From positions 211,413,742 to 211,477,741 of the forward strand of contig CM062818.1 of the NCBI GenBank assembly GCA_031772625.1: a stretch of DNA of 64,000 bases, read 5' to 3'. Shown here piece by piece: positions 1-10,973 of this stretch. The DNA is from Pinus tabuliformis. Taxonomy: Eukaryota > Streptophyta > Pinopsida > Pinales > Pinaceae. Each line of letters opens with the position of its first letter. Within the stretch, counting starts at the first letter, position 1. Below the pieces are notes generated by a model, which was not told where the DNA came from, did no database searches, and saw only the letters and a program-made list of their open reading frames with translations. The position numbers were made by a program, and so were the translations under genes.

Positions 1-81
1 CAAGCTTAGAGTACAATCTGCTCATTGAATCCCCTTCAAGTGATGACGAAGGGACATTGCTGAATACACCACAAAGTATAG

Positions 82-1014
82 TTGATTAAGCAAGGTATCC
101 TCATGATACCTCATCTGTCTACTCCACCTCCACCTACACCTCCACCTCATATGCCTACACCTTCACCTCCACCTCCACCTCCACTTCCACCATTCAACAT
201 GGCTAACGCGATGAAGATGCTGATTTTTAAAGGAGTAGGGAGCGAAGACCTTGAACAATTATGGTTCATTCCAGGAGCTATATGGACGACACAAAAAATT
301 ACGAATGATAACATTAAGAAAGAGCAACTGGTCACAACTTTACAGGACCGAGCATTGAGATGGTACATAAAGTACTGCAATGATAACCCCAATGCGACAT
401 TGATAGAGACCCAGCAAGCTATGAACAAGGAGTTTAGGAAGTCTAACTCAGAGGCATAGTTAGTGACTGAGTTTAAAGAAATTCAATAAAAGATAGATGA
501 GTCACCACGCGATTTTGATCAAAGGTTGAAATTCCTGATTAGGCAGGCCAATATGGGGATTACAGATTCCAAGCATCGAGACTGGTATATCGCGTTGCTC
601 TTGCCACACTTAAGATTTCTGCTGTCTAAACAAAAGATAGCAACACAAGAAGAAGCCTTAGAAATCACGTTTATGCTAGAAGCCTCACCCATATAGGATA
701 CAAATCTTGGAGTGCAACAGATTCACTCTCTGTTAGAAAGCCTGCACTTGGAGTTGCAGAGCTTGAAGAAAGGAAAGGAAGCCCAGCCGGAGGTGTGCGC
801 TGAAGTCTGGTGCTTGAAATGCAAGGGCCATGGGCACGATAAGGACCATTTCCCAATTTATCAAGACTATATTATTGGGGGAGGGAATGTTCCCCTGAAA
901 CTCGAGAACACTGTTGGGCCAAGCACAGGAGCTATGCCATGGTGTGCTATCTGTCAGGTTACAGGACAACATGCGACTAATAATTTCCATTTACTACAGA
1001 ATTTTGTACAGACC
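82..1014 (+). pseudogene. gag: Element C gag, N-terminal half (broken)
   Basis: This is the capsid-type half of a Ty3/gypsy gag polyprotein, which would package element RNA in cytoplasmic particles. A proline-rich low-complexity start (CCACCT repeats near 124-195) leads into a capsid-like stretch with 'FKGVGSEDLEQLWF' and 'RALRWYIKY', typical of plant retrotransposon gag. In-frame stops occur near 457, 487 and 694. Two CCHC-spaced knuckles follow. The first, at 811-852, reads C-x2-C-x4-H with the last Cys replaced by Phe. The second, at 943-984, keeps only its two leading Cys. The frame ends where element A begins and continues at 16558. The first 80 bases have stops and probably belong to the same gag or its leader. 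Confidence 0.85.
1010..1014. repeat. Target-site duplication AGACC, left copy (element A into C gag)
   Basis: AGACC lies directly before the start of A's 3' LTR at 1015 and again directly after the end of A's 5' LTR at 16553-16557. C gag codons read up to AGACC on the left and from AGACC on the right, so this is the duplicated integration site. Confidence 0.88.
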
Positions 1015-1728
1015 TATTGATGGTGCTAGACCTGCCAAAATGTCAAGGGGATCTCCCTGGTAAGAAGTCCCAATTAGACCTCAGATCGTTTGGTGTAGGA
1101 GTCCCAGCAGTGGGTCGTATGGTAATGCCTTGACCATGATTTCACACAGGGGCAAGAAAGCTAACTCTGTTAGTAGTAAGGGTGTGACTGCTGAAGTGAG
1201 TCAAGGAAGGTGCATGAGAGGTTCTAACACCAGTGGGTTGATATGAGTGCGCCCCTTGGAAACCTATAATAGTACTCGGATGGGAAGGGAACACACTAGT
1301 GAATATACATCATAAGCTAGAAAGCAAGTTAGCTGGCAACCCAAAGTGATGGTTAAACCAATCAACACATTTCATAAGGATTCATACATGATCATACAGA
1401 ACAGTCCATACATGCGTGTGTAAGAAATCAAATACATATGCCATTTAGAGTAAACAAGACAGCTAGAATACAATACAACATATGCATGAAAAGTGCTGGC
1501 TCTTATTATATAAAGAAGTGTAAGTTCTAGTCATACAATACATCCATGTACAACTGTTAGCCCCAAAAGTGGAACATTACAGCCACATCCGCCTGCTCCT
1601 CCAAAGTGATGTACTAGCATTATGCAGTGGAGAAGCCAAGGCGCGTTACAATACTGTCCAAGCTCTCTCCAAGGTAGTCTTATTGGAAACTTGGCTAACC
1701 AAAAGCATCTACAATGAGTTATGTGGGA

Positions 1729-1738
1729 CTATTTATAG
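1729..1738 (-). promoter_or_regulatory. TATA box of element A 3' LTR
   Basis: The minus strand reads CTATAAATAG. The same ten bases occur at the matching place in the 5' LTR (13740-13749) and the solo LTR (46918-46927), so the box is conserved in all three. It places about 2.8 kb of the LTR in U3 and about 0.7 kb in R-U5. Confidence 0.75.
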
Positions 1739-1929
1739 CGAAGGGTGGGGTGACCCTTGACATTCCACTTTGTGACAGTTCATCTACCCTCATGATAGTT
1801 TATCTACTATATGACTGTTACATCCAACTATTGACACTTGACTTCCACTTGACATGACGTTACATTACAATGCACATGTACTCATGTGAGATAACATGGC
1901 TTGAGCAAGCCATGCAAGACGTCATTGAC

Positions 1930-2965
1930 ACTCGGCCCATTGTGATGAGACCAACTCTTTGACATGCTTGTGATGGCGAAGGTGGTGAGCTGATGCTAAA
2001 CTTGGTCATCCTTGATGGTGTGCATGCACCCCATGGTGACATCTTGCTGAAGCAAACTATTGACTCTATTGCAACAGGTGCCTTGGCTCGACTCCTTCAT
2101 CCAACTTGTCTACTAACATGCGCCTGGTCTTCTTGGGTGTGGCTGAACCGAAAACAAACTAATGCATAGTGTCCGTGCTAATCTTCAAGTGTGTGCTGGT
2201 GGTCATGTGCATCAACTTGCCGAAGTACATGTTCAGCTCCAGTTGGACTTGCTTCTTGTCTTCGCCTTGGTGAGTGTGCTGAATGGGTTGGATCACATGC
2301 ATGCGCACAATGACATGCATGCTGCTGAATCCCTTGCATGCGATCAAAAACACTTCTCACCATGTCTGCTCCGTGCCAACTATTGGGATAGATCTATAAC
2401 TTGTATGGGTGCAATTTCATCCATGAGTGCATGTTGCGCCCACTGCTAGTCTTGTTCTTGCCACAACTCATTCGCCTGTCTATGTAGCTTCATGTTCTTC
2501 CTTGAGTTACTATTTCAACAAATGTAACTCCTTATTTATTCCATTCTCTGTCTTCGCACGATCTTCATGTTGCGTTGTCACCTCATAGCCTGAGTATCCA
2601 AAGTTGCTTTCATCGTCAGTGGATCTGCTTGAGATTGCAACTTTGTTCCACCTTTGTGTTGTCAACAACCTTCCTCTTGCATTCATTTCATTCGTTGCAC
2701 TCATTGCATTCGCTGCATTCCTTATATTTGGTGCATTCGGTGCATTTGTTATGCTGCCTTGAGTTGCTGTTCATGATGCTGCCCGCTGTGATGCTGCTTC
2801 TGTCATATCTTGATGTCCTTATCTACGAAAAACTTGATATCTTTGTGAGTAGGTAAACTCATAAACATTCGATCGACTGCATCCCCAGGTGTGCTTTGAA
2901 TGGTGTCTTTGACTCTACTCTCTTGGAAACCATTGTACTTGTACTGCTGAGAGGCAGATGAACAC
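1930..2965 (-). pseudogene. Element A LTR (U3) ORF, copy 1, broken
   Basis: No known family is recognised. The same reading is recoverable in all three A LTRs. The N-part has a 'QQYRYNG' and 'LPTxEDIKLFVDKDIK' stretch. The middle is a charged, Gln/Lys/Glu-rich probable coiled coil ('KELHLLK' here, 'LRKNMKLHRQ' in the solo LTR). A segment with 'HQGEDKKQVQLELNMYF' follows, and the C-terminal part is unusually His-rich ('HHHKHVKELV' type). Frameshifts and stops interrupt it. It lies upstream of the LTR TATA box, so it would be carried at the 3' end of genomic RNA rather than at the start of the transcript. Whether it was ever translated is unknown. Confidence 0.4.
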
Positions 2966-4597
2966 CTACAATACCTGGAGACATGTCAACACTCATGGAA
3001 AGCAATCTATCAGTCAAAAACCAAAATGAAATTTAGCGCTAACTTGCAACATACCTATGTGACTGATCATGAAGGTCGTGTAATTTCGGCCGGGAGGTCA
3101 GGAGAGTGACTGCCAAGAATATAGAAGCACAGTCTGGGCTGCTAGGACACTGATTGATTTCTGGAACTACGCAATGCACAATCCAATCTGGTTGATGACT
3201 ACTAGAATTGTGCAATATGCAATCTCAGTTGGCAATGGTTGCAGGCTAAGTGACTGCAATGTGCAATTTTCTGGGCCAACAGTCATTGTCCCTCATAAAT
3301 GCGCAAAACAATCCTATATGATAGTGCATGGGAAGAAATGTGCATTTCTGGAGAGGAAGAGAAAGCCTTCCTTCCCCAGATTGCTCAATGCTGTCTCATT
3401 GAAGGCAGAGTCTCAGCTGAGGTTGCCCAGACTTGCCGATGAGCAACTGAATGTGAATGTGAGTGCGAGTGCATGGTGATACTGAGTGTAAGCATAAGTG
3501 AATGATCATGCATGCAAATGGTGAATGACAATTTCAAAAAATGAAACAACATGCATGTGGGTGAGGCAAGTCACCGAGTCAACGACTGTCCATGAAAAAC
3601 AGTTTCATGCATGTGACAAAAGTGAGTTGTTGATGAAAACTAAAATAGTGATAGGACAAGCTAGTATACATGTAAACAACAACAAGCGTTCAAAGAAATA
3701 AAGCAAACAATACTCACACAAGTGAAAACACAAAAAGAGCCAGAAATGAAACATAAGTCATGGAAGGCGGGCTTACCTCAAAAAAACTGAGCTTAGTGTG
3801 CTGACATCTCCTAGATATGATGTGGGATGTTAGAGCTACAAGGTTGATGCGAGGAATGAGCTCTGCAGCATTTGGTTGATGAGTTTTTATAACATCGAGG
3901 TTGTGACGCGCATGCCATAAATCTAGGGAAAGTGACACTTGGTGGGAGGTTTCTGAAATAATCCTTGCATGTAACCTCTGACTGCCAAAAATAGATCTCT
4001 GAAACAAGGGATGCCTTTGCATGCAGCCTTGGGAGAAGAAACCCATGCATGCAAGTCAGTTTTTCTCGGTGCCGAAGGGAACCAGTCAACTTAGCTACAC
4101 ATGCAAGAGGTTGTTCGACTACTTGAAGGAAATGCACATTTTTGGCTGGGAGTTGGGTTGATTGCCTAGGAGATTTGCACAATTACTCAACAGAGCAACT
4201 GATTGCTTCCTCGATTTGCATAAACTCTGGGATAACCAACCCTGCTGGGGAAAATTGAGTAATTTTCACTGTGAGTGTTAACTGTCAGAATTGTGCAATT
4301 CTGGAGCCTAGTACGCTGCTAGTCAGAATTGTGTAATTTCTAGAGGGAAGGCTGGTTTCCCTCCAGAATTGCACAATTTCTTGGGGGAGCTGCTCAGCCT
4401 GCATTTGGACCAACTCTGGGTGATCAACCTATGAGGGGAATGTATTGAGCTGTGATCGACAGGCTGCCTTTGTGCAAGCAAAACACTGAAGCTTGTGAAC
4501 TTGATGAAGCAAGGAAAGCTGCTGTGAAAAGTTGGTAGGGAGGCTTCAAATCAAAGCTAAGGCAAAATTTTGGAGGGTGGTTGTAACCGCTACAACA

Positions 4598-5368
4598 CTT
4601 GGCGACACACTCATAGAACTCCAACTCTCTGAATAGACCTTGTTCGTGAAAATCAAGTCTAACACCTCTGAAAGTATTTTTCAGTTCTCAGCTCATTTTG
4701 GTTTCACACTAGCTTAATTGTAAGATGTAGCAACTACCAAGCTTTTGGTCGATTGACACACATTCCAAGACAAGGCAACACATTTGTTTCGATTGGGGTT
4801 GAGGGGTATATAGGTGCACAAGCGCCACTATAGTCATTAGAGAATTAGTTTCATCTCTGGTGTTACTCTACAGCCGGTAGGCCTGGACAGTACCCCGACG
4901 GAGTCATCTAAGAACATAAGCATGGCTTCGCTGCCAGCGAGCCTGGTGAGTACCCTGGCAGAGTTACTTGTATCACCTCCCTACATAGGAAGTATTTCTC
5001 TTCTTTCACCTTATTCATTTTTCATTTCATTTTTTTTTTTACTTTTTTCATTTTTTCAACTGTGCATAACACTTATTCATTTCAGAGGCAGAAGAGGGAT
5101 CCTGACTTGTTGAGAGCATAAGAGGTTGTTCTAGCAGAGAAGTAGTTTATTTTATCTTTGATGTGCCTCTTAAGGTTTTCCCCGTCACCTTACTCTACTT
5201 GACTGAGCTGACAAGGTTTAACCCCAAAAAACAACCGACTATAGAAGGTGACGCTAGTTAGCATGCAAGCGTTGTGTTTTCACCAAGGTTCACTTTGAAT
5301 AATACATATTTTCCTTTGACATACACGGACTAAAAGTAACAAGATCTTCATACAAAGGCAAGATTACC
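4598..5368. other. Residual internal sequence of element A, no gene seen
   Basis: This piece lies between A's 3' LTR and the broken end of B's 3' LTR. Neither strand gives a recognisable protein. It holds a T-rich run near 5029-5060 and a GGTATATAGG sequence near 4807 that could be a chance TATA. No clear PPT precedes the LTR start at 4597 in element orientation. The right border at about 5368 is a deletion breakpoint, not an LTR end. Confidence 0.5.
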
Positions 5369-5491
5369 TGAAAAACTGCTAAAAATAGTAACTTGTGCTA
5401 CAACTAAGGAAACTAAAAGAGACAGTTGTGGGGGTCCAAATGGGATAGGTGGGTGGCCACCAACATCCACCTGAATCATTCCTCCCCCCTT
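5369..5491 (-). repeat. Element B truncated 3' LTR with its polypurine tract
   Basis: 5369-5478 matches the start of the 5' LTR (the part ending at 8265), beginning TGATTCAGG against TGATCCAGG. The match stops abruptly near 5368, about 500 bp short of a full LTR. Directly upstream in element orientation is the purine run AAGGGGGGAGGAA (5479-5491), the plus-strand primer site. Confidence 0.85.
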
Positions 5492-6440
5492 AGGAAGCAA
5501 TTGTCCCCATTGCGTTGAGTTCCTCCATCTGCTGAACTTGGTCCCTGGTGAGCTGTTTTGCAATCTCTGATGTGTCAAGTAATGGTGGGAAGCATGGTTG
5601 AGGGTAGTCCACATTGTTTCCCACAACCTTGGTAATGGTGTAAGGACCATGTCGGAGTGGTCTGAGCTTCTGATGGGCTCTTGTAAGGCATTCTTTCTAC
5701 AGATGCAACGAGACTTTGTCACCCACTTGAAACTTGTGTGGTACCTGATGTTGATCATGTTGCTGCTTGTACTTGGCATTTTCCAGAATGGAGCAACAAT
5801 ATATCAACCCATTGGGTACAGGTGTTCTAATAGTCAGATCAAATGGATGCTTGAACTGATAGTGCAACAGTGTCCCTATGGGTGAGGAGAAGATGTTCCT
5901 GTCTGCTTTCATGACCGTATCCATCTGCTGCTGCTGATGGGTGGAGGAACCCTTCGTGGGGGTCATGGATGTGGAAACGATATTCCCCTTACTTTGGGAG
6001 AAAACCAGACATAAAATGAATTTCCTAGTCTGGGAGATGAGCTTGCTGCATTTCTTAGCAGTGATCAAAGAGGTGGCGGTAGGTGGGGCTACCTCTGGTA
6101 TCTTGTATAATGAATTACCCAAAGTAATAATAATAGCGCGAGGCCTTGACTCATACACAACATGTTGCCTCCATAAGTATGGTTGGACTAATAGTACATC
6201 ACAAACATCAAGAGGTGCAACATCACACAATACCTCATCTGTAAAGGGCTTGATGCTGTAGGGAAGGCGACACTGCTGGCGGACTCGGAGATCTCGTCCT
6301 TGGTGAAGCCACCCGATACTGTACGATTGTAGGTGTGGTGTAGTCGGTAGGCCCAACCGCTTCACGACCTCTACTGAAATGAGGTTCTTTTGGATGCCAC
6401 TGTCAATAATGAATTGTAGCGGTGAACCCTTCACCCACAT
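5490..6440 (-). pseudogene. pol: Element B pol remnant: retropepsin fused to integrase C-terminal domain
   Basis: The first part is an aspartic protease with catalytic 'FIIDSGIQKNLIS' (Asp-Ser-Gly intact), then 'VVKRLGLPTTPH', and a body ending 'ALYKIPE'-like as 'SLYKIPE'. The frame then passes without a stop into 'AKYKQQHDQHQVPHKFQVG', the chromodomain-proximal C-terminal region of a Ty3/gypsy integrase, followed by 'KLRPLRHGPYTITK'. RT, RH and the INT catalytic core, normally well over 700 codons, are missing at a junction near 'SILEN/AKYKQ' at about 5760-5775. The frame across the junction is open for 247 codons (6440-5697); the INT tail beyond has one stop. It shows what a precise internal deletion left; a functional fusion protein is not implied. 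Confidence 0.85.
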
Positions 6441-6539
6441 TTGTGAGTGGAAAATATGCTCCCCCTCCTCTAGATCTTCAGGCTCATTCTTCTGGATCTT
6501 GGCGGTGGCAACAATGGTGTTGGGCTCCGTGTCAATGAT

Positions 6540-7607
6540 CTACTTCCCTTTGCCATTCCCCTTGTCGGGTTTTGACTCAGGGTCGGAACATGCATCTGAT
6601 TCTAAAGCCTTCAACTCGGCCACCAACGATTGCTTGGTCCGACACTCACTTGTGTTGTGAGTGGGGCTCTTATGGAACTCACACCTCTTTCTTGTGTCTT
6701 TCTTTGACTTCGTGGTGTTATTCTTTTCCTGCGGCTTTGACAGGTTGTCTTGGGTCAACCCGCCTTGGCTTTGTCCTTTGTTCTTCGGATTCACAGATCC
6801 AAAGTTTCACTTATTTTGTTTAAACTTCTGCTCGATTTTGACAGCGTATCGGTGCGCTATGCTGAGCGAGGAGATGTTTAAGAACTCCATCTCATCCTGG
6901 ATGTATCTATGTAGGCAGCTGTGGTATTTGAGTACCAATTGTAGCTCAGAGTCCTTGATACCCAACTATGTGCGAAGGGTATGAAAAATGTTTGTGAACT
7001 CTGGCACATCTTGGTCCCTTCCCTCCCGCAACATGGTCCACTTTATGTATTTATCGTCATCGATTTTGACAGGGTAATACTACTCCTTGATGGCATCTCA
7101 GAATGAATTCCAAGTGGGTGCAGCTGAAAATAGTGAGCCTGTACTTTCATCCTTCTGCTAGCGGTAGGTTTCTCCCTAGTCCTTGACGTGGGGGGTTGCT
7201 ATGGGAAGAGCGAAAATAATCTTTTCCCGACTGGAAAAATCATGAACAGAAAAATACCGTTCTAGAAGATTTAACCATTTATCTATGACATCTGCATCTA
7301 TCTGACTCTCGAATATGGGGATTTAAAAATTAACTTGTACCTTAAAGGGTGTGGCGTTTCCAGAGTCACTGTTGGAAGCCAATGTGTCACCTCTGGGTAG
7401 CTGCTAAAGGATCTGGGCAAAGTTTTCCATAATCGTGTTCCTTTGTCGCTCGAGGTCTTCTTCGAACAAGATTTTTATAGGATCTCCTGCCCCCTTGTCT
7501 TTCTTTTCATCCGCTATGGGAGGCCGTCGGGATTTGCAAGGCTGGTCTTGCAAAGGTTCGACCAGTTCAAGCCCTAACTCCTTATATCTCGACCTCGTTG
7601 GGGACAT
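6540..7607 (-). pseudogene. gag: Element B gag with CCHC-like knuckle (broken)
   Basis: It starts with 'MSPTRSRYKELGLEL' close behind the PBS, as expected for gag. The capsid part includes 'WLNLLERYFSVHDFSSREKI' and 'PEFTNIFHTLRT', typical of chromovirus-like plant gag. The knuckle is non-standard, 'CEFHKSPTHNTSEC' (C-x2-H-x4-H-x4-C), which is usual in this family. At least eight in-frame stops interrupt it, for example near 7405, 7325 and 7190. It ends with a Gly/Lys tail and runs on into PR across one stop. Confidence 0.82.
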
Positions 7608-7633
7608 GCAAAGAAAAACGGAGAAAGAGCAGA

Positions 7634-7647
7634 CACCTTTGATACCA
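7634..7647 (-). other. Element B primer-binding site
   Basis: The minus strand reads TGGTATCAAAGGTG one base after the 5' LTR end. TGGTATCA matches the complement of the 3' end of plant initiator Met tRNA, the usual primer in many plant LTR elements. Confidence 0.75.
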
Positions 7648-7648
7648 A

Positions 7649-8265
7649 TGATATGGATTTAAACAGGAACACAACAAATTACAAAAATAACCATAAATAT
7701 AGAGATGTAGCAGAAATAATGCTTCATTTCATTAATGTAAAATACTGAAATATGCTTACAAACAGAAATAGAAATAAATCAACAAGAGTGATGGTAGCTT
7801 ATCTTTGAGAAGAGATGTGGCAGCTACATGCCTCTGAACTTTTCTATTTCAATGAGGCTCGAAGGCCTATTTATTGTTGAGAAACAATGGTAAACCCTAA
7901 AGATCTAAAAACCTAACCCTAGGAGATGAAACACTAAACTATGGGCCCCGTTTTGGCTAAATTGGTACATCAACTTCCTGGGGTCGTAACTTTGGCATAT
8001 GATCTCCGTTTGACGTGCACAATAGCTCGTTAGAAAGATCGATCTGAGGAATACAACTTTAGGAAGAGAAAAATGGGTCCAAGGACCCATGTTGCTCCCA
8101 GATTTCCCAAAAAACGTCATTTAGTGCCTCAAAACGGCTCCGGAAGTTCAGGACCCGAAAAACTGCTAAAAATATTAAATTGTGCTACAATTAAGGAAAC
8201 TGAAAGAGATAGTTGTGGGGGTCCGAATGGGATAGGTGGGTGGCTACCAACATCCACCTGGATCA
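7649..8265 (-). repeat. Element B 5' LTR (617 bp)
   Basis: It begins TGATCCAGG at 8265 and ends ATATCA at 7649 in element orientation, giving TG...CA ends. The first ~110 bp match the truncated 3' LTR at 5369-5478. It contains no ORF of note. Confidence 0.82.
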
Positions 8266-9156
8266 CTCATACTCTTCATGAATGATAGTGCATGTTGGTT
8301 GTGCAACACCAACTCCGTGAGTGGCTTGTTCCTCATTCACAACAAGTGAAGAGTCCAGAATGGACGAACACAAGACAATACCATTCAGAGGAACACCCGA
8401 GTGCGAAGACGTAGGTCGTAGAAAATAATGCATATGGGAACTCGAAGGACTCACAACCAAATCTACGCAAAAATTAAGTGAAGTGATGTTGGGAGAATGA
8501 GAAAGCTGAACAGGTGTGTGAGCATGATCCTCAACATCACTCGGTAGTGGTGGAGCTGTTGAATGAGGGGAAGGTAGATAGTTAGTTAAGACAGTGACCG
8601 CATCCACATGAGATTGTGCAGCTCCATCAGTGAAGAATGTTGAGCGAGGCTTGATCTCAAGCTTCTTCTTGGGACGAGTAGATTTCTTAAGGCAATACTT
8701 GAACCAGTCGCAAAGATAGGCAAATTTCATCTAGCTCCTCGGAGCTTGAAACTGCAAGTCACAGAAGCACTGCCAAAAATCTAAAACTGATTCATGCAGA
8801 GCCTTCCGTTGTTGTAACAGTTTCCGATCAAGATTGTTTGGATCAAAATGATAGAAAGTGTATTTAATAAGATCACAAAAGTGCTCAAGTGAGTGCACGC
8901 TGTCATCCGGTAGACTAAGTAGCCAACAACGTGGAGATTCGTGAAGTGTGTGTGCAAGAAACAAGTTGGCCTGTTTGTCAGAACACCCATCTTCCTCATG
9001 AAGCATGGAAATAAAGTCATGTAGGTACTCAGGCTAGACCAGTTTGCCTTCACCATCATACGTGTAAGTGGATAAGAGATCGAAAAAATCCCCCATGATG
9101 GAGACATCTTCACGATTTGAAAAACATCGCGGAGGGAGAAGAGTGAAAGAATCCAT
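8266..9156 (-). pseudogene. gag: Element A gag-like ORF (broken, 3' part lost)
   Basis: The start ATG at 9156 is about 75 bases behind the LTR end. The reading runs 'MDSFTLLPPRCF', then a capsid-like stretch 'FLAHTLHESPRCWLLSLP' and 'DSVHSLEHFCDLIKYTF', the pattern seen in plant Ty3/gypsy gag (small capsid helices around a Trp). One stop interrupts the frame near 9036 and another at about 8731. A Ser/Pro/His-rich low-complexity tail follows to 8266. There B is inserted, so the rest of gag and all of pol are missing. No zinc knuckle remains. It is the only protein evidence for A's class. Confidence 0.7.
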
Positions 9157-9208
9157 GAAAGGTATGAAAAGGTTCAAAACTGGATGAGAGGAAATAGCTT
9201 GTCATCAG

Positions 9209-9226
9209 TCCCTCCTTTGAGCACCA
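9209..9226 (-). other. Candidate primer-binding site of element A
   Basis: Four bases after the LTR end (CGTCAACA) the minus strand reads TGGTGCTCAAAGGAGGGA. The leading TGG is the complement of a tRNA CCA end. I cannot name the tRNA. Position supports the call; sequence identity does not decide it. Confidence 0.5.
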
Positions 9227-9316
9227 GAAATGTTGACGGTGCTAGATGCGCCAACATGTCAAGGGGATCTCCCCGGTAAGAAGTCTCAATTAGACCTCAG
9301 ACCGTTTGGTGTAGGA

Positions 9317-9321
9317 GTCCC
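9317..9321. repeat. Target-site duplication GTCCC, left copy (element D into A LTR)
   Basis: GTCCC precedes D's left LTR at 9322 and recurs at 13112-13116 right after D's right LTR. The sister A LTR has a single GTCCC at 1101-1105 with no insertion. Confidence 0.92.
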
Positions 9322-10278
9322 TGTAGAAATTCTCACTAGTAGATTAAACTGATTATGCAATGTACTAAAGCAAAATACTTAATCTACTTCTACAATCAAA
9401 CTTGCGGAAGCTTAATCGATTTTAGCAAGATCAAACAAAACACATATAATAGAGAAGAAGATTCAATCACACATGAAACATAGAAGAATACTCTGGGGAA
9501 AGCCTCAGCTAAAAACCCTGCGATCTGTATTATCATACAAGTGGAAATATCTTAGGATTACACAAAGCTTTAGCTCTAAAGCTATCCAACTCTCAGTACA
9601 ATCCCTCACTACTGCTAATAGATAGAATAGACAACACATATGCCTTCCTTCAGTCCTCCAAGCCTCCTATTTCCTTGCACAGTTTTCCCTGGGTCCTCTA
9701 GCTATAACCTTTGTGATTCTCACCTCACACACTGCTCAGACCTCTGTAGAAACTGCACAATCCTGAAGGAATGAATTCCTTCTACATGGATGAGTTTCCT
9801 TTATAGGAAAATTCCTCCAACCATTATTACACTGTCCCTGCCTTTAATCTCAATTGGGTCTCTATCTGAACTGACATGCATGAGTTATTTACGAGAGAAT
9901 ATTCAGTTATATGGAGAACACTAGTTGCATGCATGCATGCATTAACTGACTAAACTCACAATTAGTTCCACAAATTGTTTGGAACTAATTTAACTGGACT
10001 TAACTCAATTAACTGAGCTAACTAATTACAACTCAAATACAACTCATCCTTATCTCCTTAATCAAGGGATAAGTGTTGCATGACTTCACAAAGACTTCTA
10101 GCTTGAATTTCTCCAACTAATTAGCTCAAGATGAATTAATTAATTATTTTTCAAATAGCTAGTGAGACTAAATTTGAATGTTAATTCTCAATTTTGATTC
10201 AAGGACAAATCAAAATTGGAATATTCTGAATGCTATTTTTAGCATTTCTTGTTGCTATTCTCAACACTCCCTCTCAAC
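9322..10278 (-). repeat. Element D 3' LTR with polypurine tract
   Basis: 9322-10266 is a direct copy of 12174-13111. At 10267-10278 the minus strand reads GTTGAGAGGGAG directly before the LTR start TGTTGAG, the standard copia PPT arrangement. Confidence 0.88.
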
Positions 10279-10973
10279 AAGAAAGGAATTCAACTCGATC
10301 CCGATCTTGAACCTTTGGAATGCTATGCATGCAACACTTCTCTCTAGTGTTGTTGCTCCAGCAACTCCATAAACAAAAAATATCCAACCTGAATCAATAT
10401 GATGCATTTTTCATCAAAGTCTCTAACTGCTATTGCCTCTGTCGACTGAAAAACTCTGCGCTTCTGCTGACTCATCCCTTTTGCACTCTTGTCAATCCTT
10501 CTCTGCGCTCTTCAATATCTGATTTCTCTAGCCTTTTGTCACTTTGATCTCTAACTGCATGAATCCCACTGATTCCTCCTGCTACTATGTACATTGGGCT
10601 CCCATAGAAATGTGCGATCCATGAGATAAAACCTCTCAATGAACCCTGCCCAATTTCAGCCTTCTTGGGACTATCACTTCACATCACCCCACCTCACACC
10701 TGGAGGCATGGTTGCATGTGATCCCTATGCCCACTTGGCTCAAAATTTCCCCCTATTGGAGGTCTCTGCATGAGTGGATGCCTCCATTTGATCTCCTCTC
10801 GGCTTCTCCAGCTGTGGCTGCTCCACAACCTCTTGAAGCTACTTCACCAATTGTGTCTCCTCCACAACTGTCTGAGACTTCTTTTGGTGCTACATGTTGA
10901 GAGGTAATGTACTCTCCCTCTCAACCACTATGTCTCTAACAGTTTCCTTGCTCCTAAAGGCCTTGCATGCATC
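10279..10973 (-). other. Element D 3' internal region, no intact gene
   Basis: Only a short stretch near 10920-10970 reads like the variable linker found after the integrase in copia pol ('KETVRDIVVERE'). It is joined to the PR-side sequence by a stop, as expected if INT was deleted between them. The rest looks like untranslated 3' sequence. No RT motif can be found here. Confidence 0.4.

Larger units (their letters stand above)
1015..4597 (-). repeat. Element A 3' LTR (about 3.58 kb)
   Basis: It aligns collinearly with 9231-16552 minus the D insertion, and in reverse orientation with the solo LTR at 44163-47675. It contains a TATA box (1729-1738), a U3-located ORF region (about 1930-2965) and reiterated GAATTGTGCAATT-type dyads (near 3203, 3258, 4165, 4286, 4324 and 4363). 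GTCCC at 1101-1105 followed by AGCAG is the unoccupied version of the site that D hit in the other LTR. Confidence 0.88.
5369..8265 (-). mobile_element. Element B: Ty3/gypsy deletion derivative inserted in A gag
   Basis: In element orientation: 5' LTR (8265-7649), PBS (7647-7634), gag (7607-6540), PR joined to the INT C-terminal domain (6440-5490), PPT (5491-5479), and only the first ~110 bp of the 3' LTR (5478-5369). The 5' flank at 8266-8270 is CTCAT; the partner TSD is lost with the truncated LTR. RT, RH and the INT core are absent, so B could move only with proteins supplied by a full relative. Confidence 0.85.

Noticed and set aside
2162..2449. Plus-strand Cys/His/Leu-rich ORF in A LTR, also seen at 14173-14496 and antisense at 46069-46494
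   Set aside because: It is open in all three LTRs, but it is antisense to the U3 ORF frame with better coding texture and has low-complexity His/Cys/Val composition. I keep the other strand, with modest confidence.
4807..4822. GGGTATATAGGTGC as a promoter of a host gene
   Set aside because: No coding sequence follows on the plus strand and the region is the residual interior of element A.
5598..6261. Plus-strand ORFs of 95 and 106 codons over element B
   Set aside because: They are antisense to the well-recognised PR and INT C-terminal coding sequence.
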